Positions 10,857-22,915 are shown, numbered from the stretch's first letter. The stretch is 64,000 nucleotides of DNA from Dysidea avara (GCF_963678975.1 NC_089275.1:22939977-23003976); one strand, 5' to 3'. Numbers and translations are program-made. The notes: generated from the letters alone by a model not told the origin.

Positions 10857-13800
10857 GTATGTGTTTAGTATAGTGTTGTAGACTACGGGAGTTTGTAAAA
10901 GGCGGAATAAGGAATAGCGGAATAACGGAATAACTCGCATCACAACGAATGGGCATTTATATGGCTTATGCAATGTTAGGGTGATTGTACTGTTACAGCT
11001 GTGAACTCATCCCTCGTAGATATCCTTACAATGTAGGGTGATTGCGTGTACTGTTACAGTTGTGAACTACACTGCTTCGTCGCTCATAGCCGTCCTAGCG
11101 AAGTGATTACTATACGCTCTTACTACTACTGTATGTAGCTAAGTATCATTGCGCTAGCACAGCTAGAATATACAGTAGTTAGCTATTAGTTTCGTTTTAA
11201 GTCTTCATCCTTCCAGTAGAGGGATGAAACGAAACGGCTTTCACACCCCCTTTTGCTCACGACATTGGTACCATACTTTACATACAGTAGTAGCTAGAAA
11301 GAGCTATAATCAAATGTAATTTTGCACTTCGTAAGCGGGTACTGTATGTTAAGTATGGTACCAACGTCATGAGCAAAGGGGGCGTGGCAGTCGTTTCGTT
11401 TCATCCCTCCACTGGAAGGATGAAGACTCGAAAACGAAACTAATAGCTAACTACTGTATATTCTAGCTTAGCTACATACAGTAGTAGTAAGAGCGTATAG
11501 TAATCATTTCGCTAGGACATCTATGAGTGACGAAGCAGTGTAGTTCACAACTGTAACAGTACACACCGGAATCACCCTACATTGTAAGGATATCTACGAG
11601 GGATGAGTTCACAGCTGTAACAGTACAATCACCCTAACAATCACCCTAACATTGCATAAGCCATATAAATGCCCATTCGTTGTGATGCGAGTTATTCCGT
11701 TATTCCGCTATTCCTTATTCCGTCTTTTACAAACTCCCGTAGACTGCATCATTAGCAGATTGAAAAAAATTAAAGGGTATTTCCCTGGGTATTTATTTTT
11801 TGCATGTGTACAAATAAATGATACAAGGGAAGGCATCTACACCTGTAGCTATAGCTAGTGAACATTTAATCCCTCTTCAGACTTGGCTATATACAACCAG
11901 GAGCTTATAAGCGCCAAAGGCGCTCCTGATATGACTGAAGTAGGAATTAAATGTGTGGGTACTAAGATATCCAACTACCTGATAGCAACCAAACTTTTAG
12001 GAGATTAAATCTTAGTCAAAAGTATTTAAAACATACTATTTGTGGTTACTAAAACCTTTTGAGGCAAAGTTTTTAGCTGCTGACTAGGGGCATGTTTAGA
12101 ATTTTTCAAAGGGGGTTTCCAATGGAAAGTAGATGCTGGGGGTGCACTGCCCAGACGCTGATGACAATTTAATTTTATAGGTTGTCAAAAGCCAGTAGTC
12201 TGACTGATACATAATAAAGTGCATACATATATATTATGGTCAATTTTAGCTACTAAACTGTCCTACATAATTATTTGCCTGATCTCTCTCTCTTTCTCTC
12301 TCTCTCACACACACGCACGCACGCACACACACACCTTGTATCATTGACGTAGTTATTGTAGTAATACATACATTAAAGAATATACTGTAGCAGTTATAAT
12401 TGTGTTGCCTCCTTCAATATCATGCAGTAGAATACATGTATTATACCTAGTTCTAACTAGTTAGCTAGCTAGTAGTGACAGTGACGAGAACTCGTGTAAT
12501 TCAGTTAAGAACCTAAAGTAAATTGTCATATATAATTACATAAAAAGGACCATGTACATTTCATTTGCAAAAAATTAATCTTAGCAGTCTAATGGGATAT
12601 TGCAAATTTTCATAAGCAACTAACCCAACTGTAGAGGATTTTAAATGTTACATGTGGTGACTATTCTATTAGAGTATTTCACTGACTACTCTATTAGAGT
12701 ATCTCGGTCTTGTATATTGCAAACAAAAATAGCACGAGTATATACATCAATGTACACTATTGTAGTGGCAGATCCAGGGGGTGGTAGCACAGCCCTCCCT
12801 AAAAATGGTCAAACAAAGTAGCACCAGTAGGGCTTTGTTTGCTACTGACAATTTAGAAGGGGTTTCCTGAAACCCCTGGAAACCCCACCTCAGCACACCC
12901 CTGGGGTTGATGAACATACAACATTTATATGCAGTACAAAACAGCCTTTAGACACCTGAAAACACTAGGTACATTGGTAGGACACCAGCAAGGTCAGTGG
13001 TTCAATTCCCGCTGTAGGTAATTTTTTTCAGTTTCTTACTAGCTTATTAACTGATCGTTTCCACATGTTTTCAAATATGGACACGCCCCCATCACAAAGC
13101 TACGTCTTTTCATGGAGTAACCAGTCTACAAGCAAGCTTACCTCTCTAGGCCTTTAGTGAACTACTTTTTCCATAAACAATTTAATAGCACTGATTAAAA
13201 CATTAAACTCTCATAATCGAAATTCTCTGTGATATGTCCATTCATCATAACCGAACATAACCGAAATGTACTAGCTGCTGACCCACAATCGAAAATTTTA
13301 TGTATGCATATATAATATATCCAGTGGCTGCACTCGTATTGGCTTGGGTGATTGATCGCCCTGTACAGGCTATCAGCCTGATAACTGTTACATGTTAGCT
13401 GTAACACAGAGCATTTGGGCTTTGCCTGATATGTATGCCTGAGGACACAGGCCTGAGGGCAAAGGGCATACATATCAGGCAAAGCCCTCATGCCCATATT
13501 ACAACTATTACATGTATTATGTCAATGTATGAGCTACACAACAAATAAAGGCCAACTAATGATCCTTTAACTGCAAAGCCAACAATACGTTTATAGTACA
13601 GTAGTTCCCTCAGTAATTTCTATTGTTGAAGCAATCCAAAGACTCTACTGGAGACATTGTGGCAATAATTGAACACACCGCTACTTGTATCTCTCACCAC
13701 GACAACTAGTAGTTTGTACCATTCGATTGTTTTTCTTGAACTTGACTGTACCCATAATATACTGTTACTGTGTCCCAGTTGTGTAATATGTTGTACATAT

Positions 13801-16800
13801 ACATAGGATTGTATTCAGTAATTGGACCAGTTTATGTCTCAGAGATGTCACCTAGTCATATTAGAGGAAATTTAGGACTGGCTAATTATATTTCCAGTGG
13901 TGTGGGACTATTTAGTGGATCAGTTTCTAGTGGACTGTTCAGTATTGACTCTGAACATGCTTACACTTTTGGATGGAGGTTTGCTTGACTTATTAAAAGA
14001 TGTACGTATGTATGTAATGAGTAGACAAAACACCTTGTGTTTTGAATTGCATTGGTATGTTGTAGTTACACACTCAGCAGTTACTTGGCCAATGGATGCT
14101 GATCAACCAATTCATTTTAGCCAGATGGGATAAGTCCTAAGAGTGGAAAGACTTCTGTACGTCTTTATAACCACACTGCAGCGACACTGATCAACTCATA
14201 AATTGTGAAATATTACAACATCGTCCACTAATATAGCCCCTACACTGCAAAGAGTGGGAGAGTATTTACATTTCACAAGTGCTTTCGTTGTTTCAGGGTT
14301 ATTGATCTTAATGCAGTATCATTGCAACCATTTTTTGGCCGCCATATTTATTTTGAATTTTCTCATCAGCTTTTATTTGTTTGCAGGCCATACCCTTTTT
14401 ACAGCTCTGCTGTTTTGTTTGGATTATATTTTACTTGCTTATATGTAATTGAGTGTTGTGTTGTTCCAGACTGAATTGCCTGGTATTTACATGTCTAAAG
14501 TTCTGTCTGGAATTGATGCAGGAAAGTGAGGAAACATAAATGGCTCACTGATATAGAATGTCTCTAACCACTCTAATAGAGCACACTACTCTAAAGGATG
14601 ATCATTTTGGTAGCCAGAATTTCTGATAAATTATGGCTGGGTGATATAAGTATTTATGTTCTAGTTCTTGGGGTGCTGCTATAGCAACATAATATAGAAT
14701 TTAATGCTGGAGAATCACAGTAAATAAAACAATCCTGTGTTATAGAATAGTTATAGTTTACATGACCATAGTTTTATGTTCTCAATATAAAAAAGTGTGT
14801 GGGTGAATAGACTGCTAACCAGCTGCTGTGAAGGATTGCCATGGCATGTCCAATTGTTATCCAGTAGAAGTGGTTTATTTCCTATTTCTCATATAGCATG
14901 AGCTGGCAGTGCTTGGTCTAGAGAACTGAGTTCTAACATGTGAATGAGACTATTGGAGACTCACCTACTTTATTTCACGTCGTGCAGCCAAGAAGCCCCA
15001 GTGTGTTACTAACTTTCAAGCATACGTAACTCTATGCTACTTTTACAAAATCACATAAATATTGCTCTATACAGATGCCCTCCACCTCCAGTTAGATACG
15101 AATGCTCAAAATTAGCCTTTTCTTCTTGCCCATTCTTTGTTCTTTACAACATCTACTATAAAATACAAATACAAAATCCTTCAAGCACAAATATCTAAGG
15201 GTTTTTTTTCCATGACTTTTTGATTAGAACACGTTTAAGTCTATTATTATTTAAAGAGGTTATAGAGTGCACTTTTGTAGTTAATCAGTGTGTGTATAAG
15301 TGTACTATTATACTTCTGTATTTCAGATACATGTTTGGATTAGGCGTCATTCCTTCAATAGTGATGTGTGTTTGTCTGTTGTTTTTGTTTGAGACTCCAC
15401 GATGGCTGGTGTTTCATGGTAAAGTGGACAAAGCTCGGGAAGTGATGAGGAAGATTCGTAGTGATGATATGGTAGAGGAAGAACTAAATGATATTGTGAA
15501 TGATTATGAGTTGACTTCTAAAAATGCCATAGGTAAGAAGAGTCATAATTAACATTTGGGGTTGGCTGCATGCATTTATATTGTTTTATGTACTCTCAAA
15601 TAGGTACTAGTTAGTAGCACAGTACTGTTGGTACGTATGCAGTTGACATTGTTTATACTGTATTGCTATACTGTGATGTGTCCTCGAATAGACCACTTTA
15701 TTTAAAGGCATGAGGAATTTAATTAAGGATTGGCAATGTCTGGAGTACATATTTTCTAAACCACACATTGGTTCCCATACAAATTTGTATGTTTTTCAAA
15801 GTGTCTCACAGACTTACAGTTCCTTGTATTGAAATGAAACTTGGACACATGGTTTACCATCTACCAATTGGCACAAACAGAGTGAAAATAGCATGTTCAT
15901 AGGTAAAGATATGGCTTCAAGAATGTAGTACATGTTGTAGTGAAGAATAAGCCTGTTAGTCACAGAAACACTTGCTGAAAATATCCTAATGTATCAGTAT
16001 TCAGTCCTACAAGCCATAATCAATCTTGATGACAGTACAGTAAAGGTCAAATAATGCTATACTCTCTAGGTACTTTGCTGGGGTCTGTAACTTACTGTTA
16101 TAATTGATTTTGGTTTAAACTGCTATCCTGTGTGGTCTGCGGCAATGCTAATGTGAGTGTCAGTAGTAATAAAGGTTGAATTTTATCAAAAGTCGTAGTG
16201 TAAGATGAACTACAGGTACTCAATGACTAGTTTTCATATCAAAATGATCACAGTGCAGCAAGCATTATGATCACACTGCTGTTATGTGTTCAATGGTTTC
16301 CCTACTGATGTAAAACAGTATTTGCAATGCTTCAGAACCCTTTAACAGGGTGATAAAGGAGTGTTTATTACCATGCTATAAATTATTACCACTGAGTGCA
16401 CCCATACAAGTAATGAACAAGGCTCTGATTGACCTTGTCAGTTATCCCTAGACCATAACTGCATTAATGAAACTAGTTTCATAGACTTGTGGCAAAGCAT
16501 AGGCCAAATAATAGCATTTTTCAAGAAGGCAATCCATCCGCCATATATGCCAACTTGTTCTCACAATTAAAAAAAATATTATTCACTCAGCAATATTAGC
16601 ATTGTCCAAGGAATGGACCACCAAAGTTTCAGCCTTCTGTGGTGTGTAGTTTTGGAATTATAGCGCTAGACAATAGGAAGAACAAGGTAATCGATTTGTA
16701 CAGTGACTATACTGAAAATAAACTACAAGTGCTTACATTCGCAGCCATAACTTCTGTTTGGAGTAGTCTACAATGTTGCAATTTGGCTTGAAACGTTCAC

Positions 16801-19269
16801 CATGGATCAGCACATCAGCCAAGGTATAGTATTAGCCCTGTAGATACTTGTGCATATGATATGAAGGCGGTTTGGTAGAAGAAACGATGACAATATTGTT
16901 TACGTTTACTGCATCGTGAACAAACGCACGTGACATGCATACTGTTGGAGCTAGAGAAACGATACAAAGATTTTCAAACTCTCCATGAACAGGCAAAAAA
17001 GATGGTGTGTAGTTTTAATCGATTTGAGTCTTCCTTCTTCGAGTACTAGCCTAATAAAAATTTGTGTAGTTTTTTTTTTGTAGCATGCGTAATTTTACGA
17101 ATTATTTTAAAATTTCGATTTTCTCAATACGCATGCTTGTGTGAACAAGTCGGGTTTTTGCTGAGATTGTCACATTTATTATCCAATTAACATTCCATGG
17201 CTTCTGGTAAGAATCATTTATCCTTGTTGTGTGAAAGGTGCATACATCAGAACATAACTATATGTTTAGAGCTCTAACAGAGCAGAGCAGACACCTGTTG
17301 ATGAAATACTCAGTCCCTATACTCAGTCCCTATACCCTCTACCCTTCTCTAGTATTGTGAGTGACACCTCCACTATACTTAGACTACACTGCTTATCAAA
17401 ATGGCACACACAATTGTCAAAAATGTCCTCAGATAGAATTTCGGACAGTCCAATTTTTAACATGCAGGTTATACGTACTAGTCTAAGTGGTGTATACGTC
17501 AGACATGGGGCCAAGTACATGAGTACTTATACTTAAGTACACTTAAGTACAGATTTGAAAGTACTTGTACTTTACTTAAATACTTTCTTAATTTCCCCAG
17601 TGTACTTGTACTTATACTCAAGTACTTTGCTATGTACTTGAGTACTTAAAGTACTTGTAAGTATTGCAAACATTGTACATAGTTTGCACACAGTGGGTGT
17701 ACAATGAGAATAACAGAATTTTATGAAGGTGCAGTTTACAACTTCTTGCAATTCTTCTACTGCCTTCCCCAACCTTACTATGTATCATGTTGCCACGATT
17801 AATGATGTCATAGCATTCTGGCAAACAAAAACAATGCTGTTGTTCAAGTCAGTGCATTTTAAGAGTTTAACAGAGAGATTGGTTGACAAAAACCAACCCC
17901 CCTAGGCACACTTACATACTACAACACACTGGATACAGCATATGTTTCACTACAGCAAAATGTACTTGTACTTTACTTAAGTACTTCCAGCATGTACTTG
18001 TACTTTACTTAAGTACTCTCTGGATTGCTGTTGGAGTACTTGTACTTGTACTTGGAAAATTCAAAAGTACCTGTACTTTACTTAAGTACTTTTAAATGTA
18101 CTTGGCCCCATGTCTGGTATACGTACAACCCAAAAATTATCTCGAAAAGTATAGCTCATAATTATGTATGCCCTAAACCCTTGGGCGTGTAGCCCTCAGA
18201 GTTGTCAGGGAAATCTCTTTTGCCCTTGTTACAACAATTGTTTTTTTGATATACAGGTACAATCCAGTTCATCAAGAAAGTGTTTCACAGTAGGATATTA
18301 CTGTACACCATGTTCATTGGTTGTAGTCTTCAGATCTTTCAAGTGTTCAGTGGAATAGCTATTATCCTATCATATAGTTCTGGTATCCTAAAGACAGTTG
18401 GGTTCAGTCTAAGAGAAGCTATTTGGTTTTCAGCAGTGCCTACTGGTGTTAACCTACTTATGAAGACATTTACTTCTTTTTTGGTAGAGAGAACTGGTCG
18501 AAGGAAACTGTACAATGCATCAGGTATATGTGTTACATTATGCCTTACTCTTTTAGCCACTTCTTTCCTTCTCGGCAACAACAGTAGTCCTTCTGCCGTT
18601 CCTTTACATGAAGGTGGAAGATGTGATTTTAAGAAGTGTGGAAACTGTGTAACAAATTCTCATTGTGGCTTTTGTACTGTGAAAGTTGATGGAGAATATT
18701 TGTATGGTACTTGTAGTGAAGGTAGTAAAGATCATGCTGATGTTAGGGTGAATAACAGTCAGTGTGTTACATGGAATGAAACTGTATGGACTAATGAAAC
18801 ATCTAACATCACATCAGAATGGTACTTTGATCATTGTCCTGATAATAAATTTGCAATATTCTCACTGGTGGTTATGATATTACTAGTAGCGTCCACATCA
18901 TCCGGACTTGTCACACTTCCTTGGGTGATAAACTCAGAAATATATCCTACGTGGGCAAGGGGACCAGCCGTCTCATTTTCATCACTTGTAAACTGGATTT
19001 TAAACTTATTAGTGGTAGTTACATTTCTATCACTGGTTGACGCATTGGGATTACCAACTGTAGTCTTCATGTATGCTACGATCACTTTTATTGGTGTCAT
19101 ATTCACCATATTATTGCTACCTGAAACAAGTAAACAGTCATTGGAGAAAATTGAAGTATTGTTTTCAAGGCCATACTTTCTTACATGGTGTGACAATCAC
19201 GGTTGTAGGAAGCACAATAACATGTATTCTGTAGTTGAAATGGAAGAGCAAACTACAAAGCAAATCTAG
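10379..19269 (+). CDS. SLC2A13-like: Gene B: HMIT/SLC2A13-like MFS sugar transporter, 4 exons, complete
   Basis: Exons 10379-10856, 13807-13978, 15327-15532 and 18257-19269 join to 622 aa. An acidic cytosolic N-terminus (1-52) precedes TM1 (about 54-82, with GYH at residues 70-72). DKFGRWK lies at 117-123, the PVYVSEMSPSHIRG segment near 167-180, FETPRWL near 238-244, QVFSGIA at 314-320, Asn351 in TM8, and RTGRRKL at 364-370. A PSI-like extracellular loop (about 408-479) has eight Cys and sequons at 451, 459, 465 and 469; PWVINSEIYPTWARG spans 507-521 and PETSK 574-578. The tail has YSVV at 609-612, a YxxPhi-type sorting signal. Start at 10379 is the first ATG after an untranslated leader and gives the same MEE.. 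N-terminus as gene C. The second half of exon 4 is C-like and the first half A-like. I infer a plasma-membrane polyol or sugar carrier; the substrate is not predictable. Confidence 0.92.
10887..11738. mobile_element. Long-arm foldback element (Mutator-like size of target duplication)
   Basis: Two inverted arms of about 390 bp (GGGAGTTTGTAAAAGGCGGA .. and its complement) around a ~60-bp centre. Flanked by GTAGACTAC (10878-10886) and GTAGACTGC (11739-11747), a 9-bp duplication differing at one base. Gene A keeps a single GTAGACTAC at the same intron position. No transposase inside. Confidence 0.88.
12282..12335. repeat. (CT)n/(AC)n microsatellite
   Basis: CT dinucleotides run directly into CACACACGCACGCACG-type repeats. 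Confidence 0.9.
12955..13015 (+). repeat. tRNA-like SINE fragment
   Basis: A-box-like ACATTGGTAGGAC and B-box GGTTCAATTCCC in tRNA spacing, related to the copy at 61650. Not a functional tRNA: no matching acceptor stem. Confidence 0.5.
13807..13978 (+). CDS. SLC2A13-like: Gene B exon 2
   Basis: 172 nt between ACATAG| and TGGAG|GTTTGC; completes TM5 and TM6. Confidence 0.92.
13979..15326 (+). other. Gene B intron 2
   Basis: 1.35 kb; both ends align with gene A intron 2. One CTCTAATAGAG motif at 14571. No gene. Confidence 0.75.
15327..15532 (+). CDS. SLC2A13-like: Gene B exon 3
   Basis: 206 nt between TTTCAG| and ATAG|GTAAG. Encodes the end of TM6 and the intracellular helical linker (FETPRWLVFHG, KAREVMRKIRSDD). 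Confidence 0.92.
16015..17215. repeat. Unclassified dispersed repeat, copy 1
   Basis: Shares several blocks, in the same order, with 49090-50345 in gene E intron 1: ATCAAAATGATCACAGT, GTTCAATGGTTT-like, TTGTGGCAAAGCATAG, AACATTCCATGGCTTCTGGT. The part near 16600-16690 is also found inverted at about 31100-31200. Gene A lacks it at this intron position. Confidence 0.6.
17500..18116. mobile_element. hAT-type foldback MITE rich in AAGTACTT repeats
   Basis: Ends CAGACATGGGGCCAAGTACA and its complement; the interior is repeated GTACTTGTACTTTACTTAAG. Exact 8-bp flanking duplication GTATACGT (17492-17499 and 18117-18124). Gene A intron 3 has the uninterrupted site (AAGTGGTATGTACAACC). Confidence 0.88.
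18257..19269 (+). CDS. SLC2A13-like: Gene B exon 4
   Basis: Starts after ATACAG; TAG at 19267-19269. Mosaic exon: nearly A up to the Cys-rich loop, nearly C from FSSLVNW to the end. Confidence 0.93.
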
Positions 19270-20327
19270 CCTATTGTTTAATTATTTATTTATTATATGT
19301 AATATAATGTATAATATATACGTATATATAGATTATGTATGTATGTAAATACACAAGTCAGTATTGCTTATATTCACTGCACTTCTATTATTTGTGTAAA
19401 TGACTTTAAAAACTGCTACCCTATGGTGTCTATCTGTGTATACGTACATAACTGTATAGGGGATTGTTGTCTTAGGACCTGTGCATGCATAGACTGTATG
19501 TATATATTGACTTTGCACATTTCAAACTCTTGTATATCGTTGATTATTACGCTGTACAATACATTTCTTGGTTGCTATTCACTCATATTTTACTTAAAAT
19601 TGGTCTGCATTAGCTCTAGGAACAAGACTACTGAGGTTAAAAGTTTCCCATGTCAATTTTATTGCAGAGTCCCAAAAGCCGTACAATTTTAGGATGTATA
19701 TGCTTCTATGTATATGCTAAACATCCTAAATTTTAAGTACTGTAGTGTACAGTGTATATGTTTGCAACACATGTATGCATGGTGTGTGGTGGTAAACTAT
19801 CTAGTTGTGTGATGTTGTGCCTCACTTAATGTACTTCTGCACTAACCACATGCATTATATCTGTATAGTTTCTTGTAGACTCTTTCTGTAAGTGTGTTTT
19901 AGGCTACTGTTTCATAGAGATGTGAGGGTAGAAGGGAGTGACATTAGGGTTGGTTAATGATAATATGTGACCTGATTTGCGAAAAGGGGTCTTCCACACA
20001 CATCCAATTTACCAACTGTGACAATCCATAACTTCAGATTGGAAAAATCTAATGACTTGAAATTTGGTCAGCAGTGAGTACCAACATTGCTTAATGGATT
20101 GAGAAACTTTTAAGCTTATATGTTACTTGAGCACTAAGTTCTGGTCTTCCACGTTCATAGAATTGGATGTGTGTGGAAGACCCCTTTTCGCAAATCCGGT
20201 TTGCAGGGATTGGGATTGTTACACTTTTTAATAATTTGTTTACAGGGATTGTTTGTTATACATGCATGTATGTAGTGTCACACTTGAAGGTGTGCTAGCA
20301 AATGCGACAATCCTTGGGATGCACTGT
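19270..20327. other. Gene B 3' flank
   Basis: Begins CCTATTGTTTAATTATTTATTTATT, nearly identical to gene A's. No AATAAA close by. Contains the MITE at 19974-20196. Confidence 0.6.
19974..20196. mobile_element. Short TIR MITE (223 bp)
   Basis: Inverted ends of about 37 bp: GATTTGCGAAAAGGGGTCTT .. with its complement AAGACCCCTTTTCGCAAATC. Non-coding. Confidence 0.85.
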
Positions 20328-20963
20328 ACCTCCCACACCATACTACTACTTTTACACGTGATGCATGCAAAACTGTCACCCATTACCACCTTAGGTTTGT
20401 GCCACCACAAGCTGGTTGGCTATAACTAATAACACTTGTAAAAGACAAAAAACACAATTAGCATGTTACAACTATTAATTCCTTCACTATCATACTACAA
20501 AGATAACAAAAAGGAGAGCAGAGTGAGGGCTAGCCAAACATAAAATAAGCTGAAAAAAAAAATTTCAGAGCCATCCAGCCCCAGGATAGCTCTTGGGAAA
20601 ACCTGGTGGATTCTTTTTTTTTTTTTTCCACTCAGGAAAAAACCAAAAATGACTCACTCTGCTATGTATGCATACAATGTCATTCAAGTCCTGAAGCTGC
20701 TGCAGGTCACTCATCTACAACATCATTAAGGAGAAAAAATCTAATGGGATGGGAGGGTTGGGAGCCAACCTGATCACACACGTGGCCTAGAATGAATTTA
20801 ATACACACCACACATCCTTATATACCATGCATCACGTGACACTACTAACATATTCATGTGGGAGCTTATTTTCTTGCTAATTCACTTTGTTCAAACGCCA
20901 GAAAATACACCTCCCACACCATACTACTACTTTTACATGTGATGCATGCAAAACTGTCACCCA

Positions 20964-22076
20964 TTACCACCTTAGGTTTGTGCCACCACAAGCTGGTTGG
21001 CTATAACTAATAACACACTTAGAGCTACAAAGAAGGCTGTAGCTGAGAAGATACAATCCCAATTTCTTGGAAACTTGCAGCCTCTTCTCCACACTATCTT
21101 TGATGTATCCGTCCTTTGCATTTTCTGACCGCCACCAACCATGGCGCTTAAATAACCGGTCAGGGACTCCAGCATTAGCCGCGGTTGTAGCTCCTCCCAA
21201 TCTCAGACTGTGGAGCCCAAACTCTGGAGCTTCGAAACCTAATTTGGACACCTTCTTCTTGAATAGGTCCATTACACAGGAGTAGCTAATGTGACCCGAC
21301 TGCCTGAGAGTTTCTCCATTTTTTGTTCTCTGGATTGCTCTAAATATGTAGCAATCATCTCCCCATCTCATGCCTGTCCTGGCCATATATCGCTCCAACA
21401 TAGCCACTGGGCAAGTGCTTGAATTGGTCCTGGCTATAAGAAGCTCACTGCCATGACGCAATTGGTCATTCTTGCTCTTAACAATATTGACTTTGAGCAT
21501 CTGTGTTGTAGCTGAGCAGTCACATGGCCTTAACTCTACCAGTTCACTGGAACGCAAGAAACCCGCAAAGCTAAGTAAACAGGCAGTTACCAGCCTGAGG
21601 TCTGATAAGGTACCTGAGCTTTCTGCGTCCTTGACCATTGCCTCCAGCATCTCGACTGTAACTGGCTCCTTTTTGACTATGGGTTTTGCCAATTCACGCT
21701 GCAGCCCTTCTAGGGTAGCTCTCACAAAAGGGTGGGATGACGGAGCTGCAAAATCAGAGCTTGAGTGTACCCATGATAAAGCATTACATGCCTCTTCAAC
21801 TGCAGACTTGGATTTGATTGTCTCCCCTAGATGCTGGAGGTATAGGACAAAATGTTGAGGCTTGGCTGGAAAAGGAGGCAGCTGATGTGAAACTGCCCAT
21901 GACTTCCACCTCCTGTACGCTCCAAGATACTTCTTCACCGTACTGCTAGCACGACTGTGTAGAATCGTGTTGGGCAGGCGACTAGCCAGGTCCTTTAACA
22001 CGGGATCGTGCAGCTCATCCAAAAGTTTCCAGGTTCCTTCCCTTGGCAAACCTACAGGAGATGTAGTATACACCAA
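20964..22076 (-). CDS. Tyrosine recombinase of the YR retroelement
   Basis: A 370-residue frame of the phage-integrase (tyrosine recombinase) family. The N-terminal half is the helical SAM-like DNA-binding domain (SSTVKKYLGAYRRWKSW). The C-terminal half is the catalytic domain with the recognisable FLRSSEL, LHSLRLGGATTAA, KRHGWW and DGYIKDS segments. The recombinase part looks whole; the element around it does not. In this family the enzyme inserts circular DNA intermediates. Its frame ends inside repeat X. A Crypton origin was considered, but the split repeats favour DIRS/Ngaro kin. Confidence 0.8.
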   Translation of the reverse strand: MVYTTSPVGLPREGTWKLLDELHDPVLKDLASRLPNTILHSRASSTVKKYLGAYRRWKSWAVSHQLPPFPAKPQHFVLYLQHLGETIKSKSAVEEACNALSWVHSSSDFAAPSSHPFVRATLEGLQRELAKPIVKKEPVTVEMLEAMVKDAESSGTLSDLRLVTACLLSFAGFLRSSELVELRPCDCSATTQMLKVNIVKSKNDQLRHGSELLIARTNSSTCPVAMLERYMARTGMRWGDDCYIFRAIQRTKNGETLRQSGHISYSCVMDLFKKKVSKLGFEAPEFGLHSLRLGGATTAANAGVPDRLFKRHGWWRSENAKDGYIKDSVEKRLQVSKKLGLYLLSYSLLCSSKCVISYSQPACGGTNLRW

Positions 22077-22159
22077 TTAATCAGACATTCGTGGCCTTAA
22101 CAATTCTGTCAGTGATTTCTCCCCACATTTTTTAATTGGTATGGCCTATGATATGAACC

Positions 22160-22740
22160 GGTTAGGACATACGGCCTTTCATACCGGCCTCTTGCTGCTA
22201 CCAAAGATCCCAGTCAGGACATACAGGTCATACATACCAGCCTTTTGCTGCGACCAAAGAAAAACAGTCAGGTCATACCCAGGACCTACCGGTCATAAAT
22301 ACTAGCCAACAATGAAAACACTCGGGAGGTACAGGTCATATATTCCAGCCTTTTACTGTGAACAATCAGGCCATACAGGTCCTCCTAACACTTTCTGCTG
22401 TGACCAATGAAAATAGTCCCGACACACAGGTCATACTACCAGCCTTTTGCTGTGACCCAATAAAATAGTCAGCTAAGGACACACAGGTCATACGTACCAG
22501 CCTTTTTGCTGTGACCAAATAAAGTCAGGACACACAAGTCATACATACCAGCCTTTTTGCTGTGACCAGATAAAAAGTCGGGACGTACAGGTCATACATA
22601 CAGGTCATACATACCAGCCTTTTTGCTGTGACCAATGAAAATAGACAGGACACACAGGTCATACATATTAGCCTTCCCATGGGACATACAGGTCGACCTT
22701 AAAATCATGTTGGGACATACCGGTCATACATAGTTGTAAC
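22160..22740. repeat. Minisatellite inside the YR element
   Basis: About ten imperfect copies of a ~45-55 bp unit built on CAGGTCATACATACCAGCCT and TTTTGCTGTGACCAA. It lies between the recombinase frame and the element's start. Units differ by small indels. Confidence 0.85.
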
Positions 22741-22814
22741 CACTGAAGTGTACACATAAAACATTAGCTGTGCCACACAGCACCTGTGGCTACTAACAAT
22801 TCCAAGACAATGAC

Positions 22815-22915
22815 AACCATTTTTATTTATTTATTTATTTTTTTAAAGTTCTATTCAAATTTTTTTTTTTTTAATTTTTTTTTTTAAATTTATTTCTTTA
22901 TTTTTAATTATTATT
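22815..22915. repeat. A/T homopolymer-rich tract
   Basis: Runs of T and short TTTATTTA repeats inside the YR element. Confidence 0.8.

Larger units (their letters stand above)
10857..13806 (+). other. Gene B intron 1
   Basis: 2.95 kb. Contains the 852-bp foldback element (10887-11738), a (CT)n/(AC)n microsatellite at about 12285-12335, two copies of the CTCTATTAGAG motif near 12665-12701, a SINE-like piece near 12965-13015, and a hairpin near 13426-13490. Confidence 0.8.
15533..18256 (+). other. Gene B intron 3
   Basis: 2.7 kb. Compared with gene A intron 3 it carries two insertions: an unclassified repeat region (about 15670-17350) and a hAT-type MITE (17500-18116). Confidence 0.75.

Noticed and set aside
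12955-13015. Possible tRNA gene
   Set aside because: A and B boxes are present but there is no acceptor-stem pairing; best read as SINE-derived.
20964-22076. Crypton DNA transposon as the source of the tyrosine recombinase
   Set aside because: The split direct repeats X and Y and the Gag-like coiled-coil start fit a DIRS/Ngaro-type retroelement better.
22160-22740. Regular repeats that could suggest a CRISPR array
   Set aside because: Units are imperfect and contiguous, without unique spacers, and lie inside a retroelement in a eukaryotic genome.
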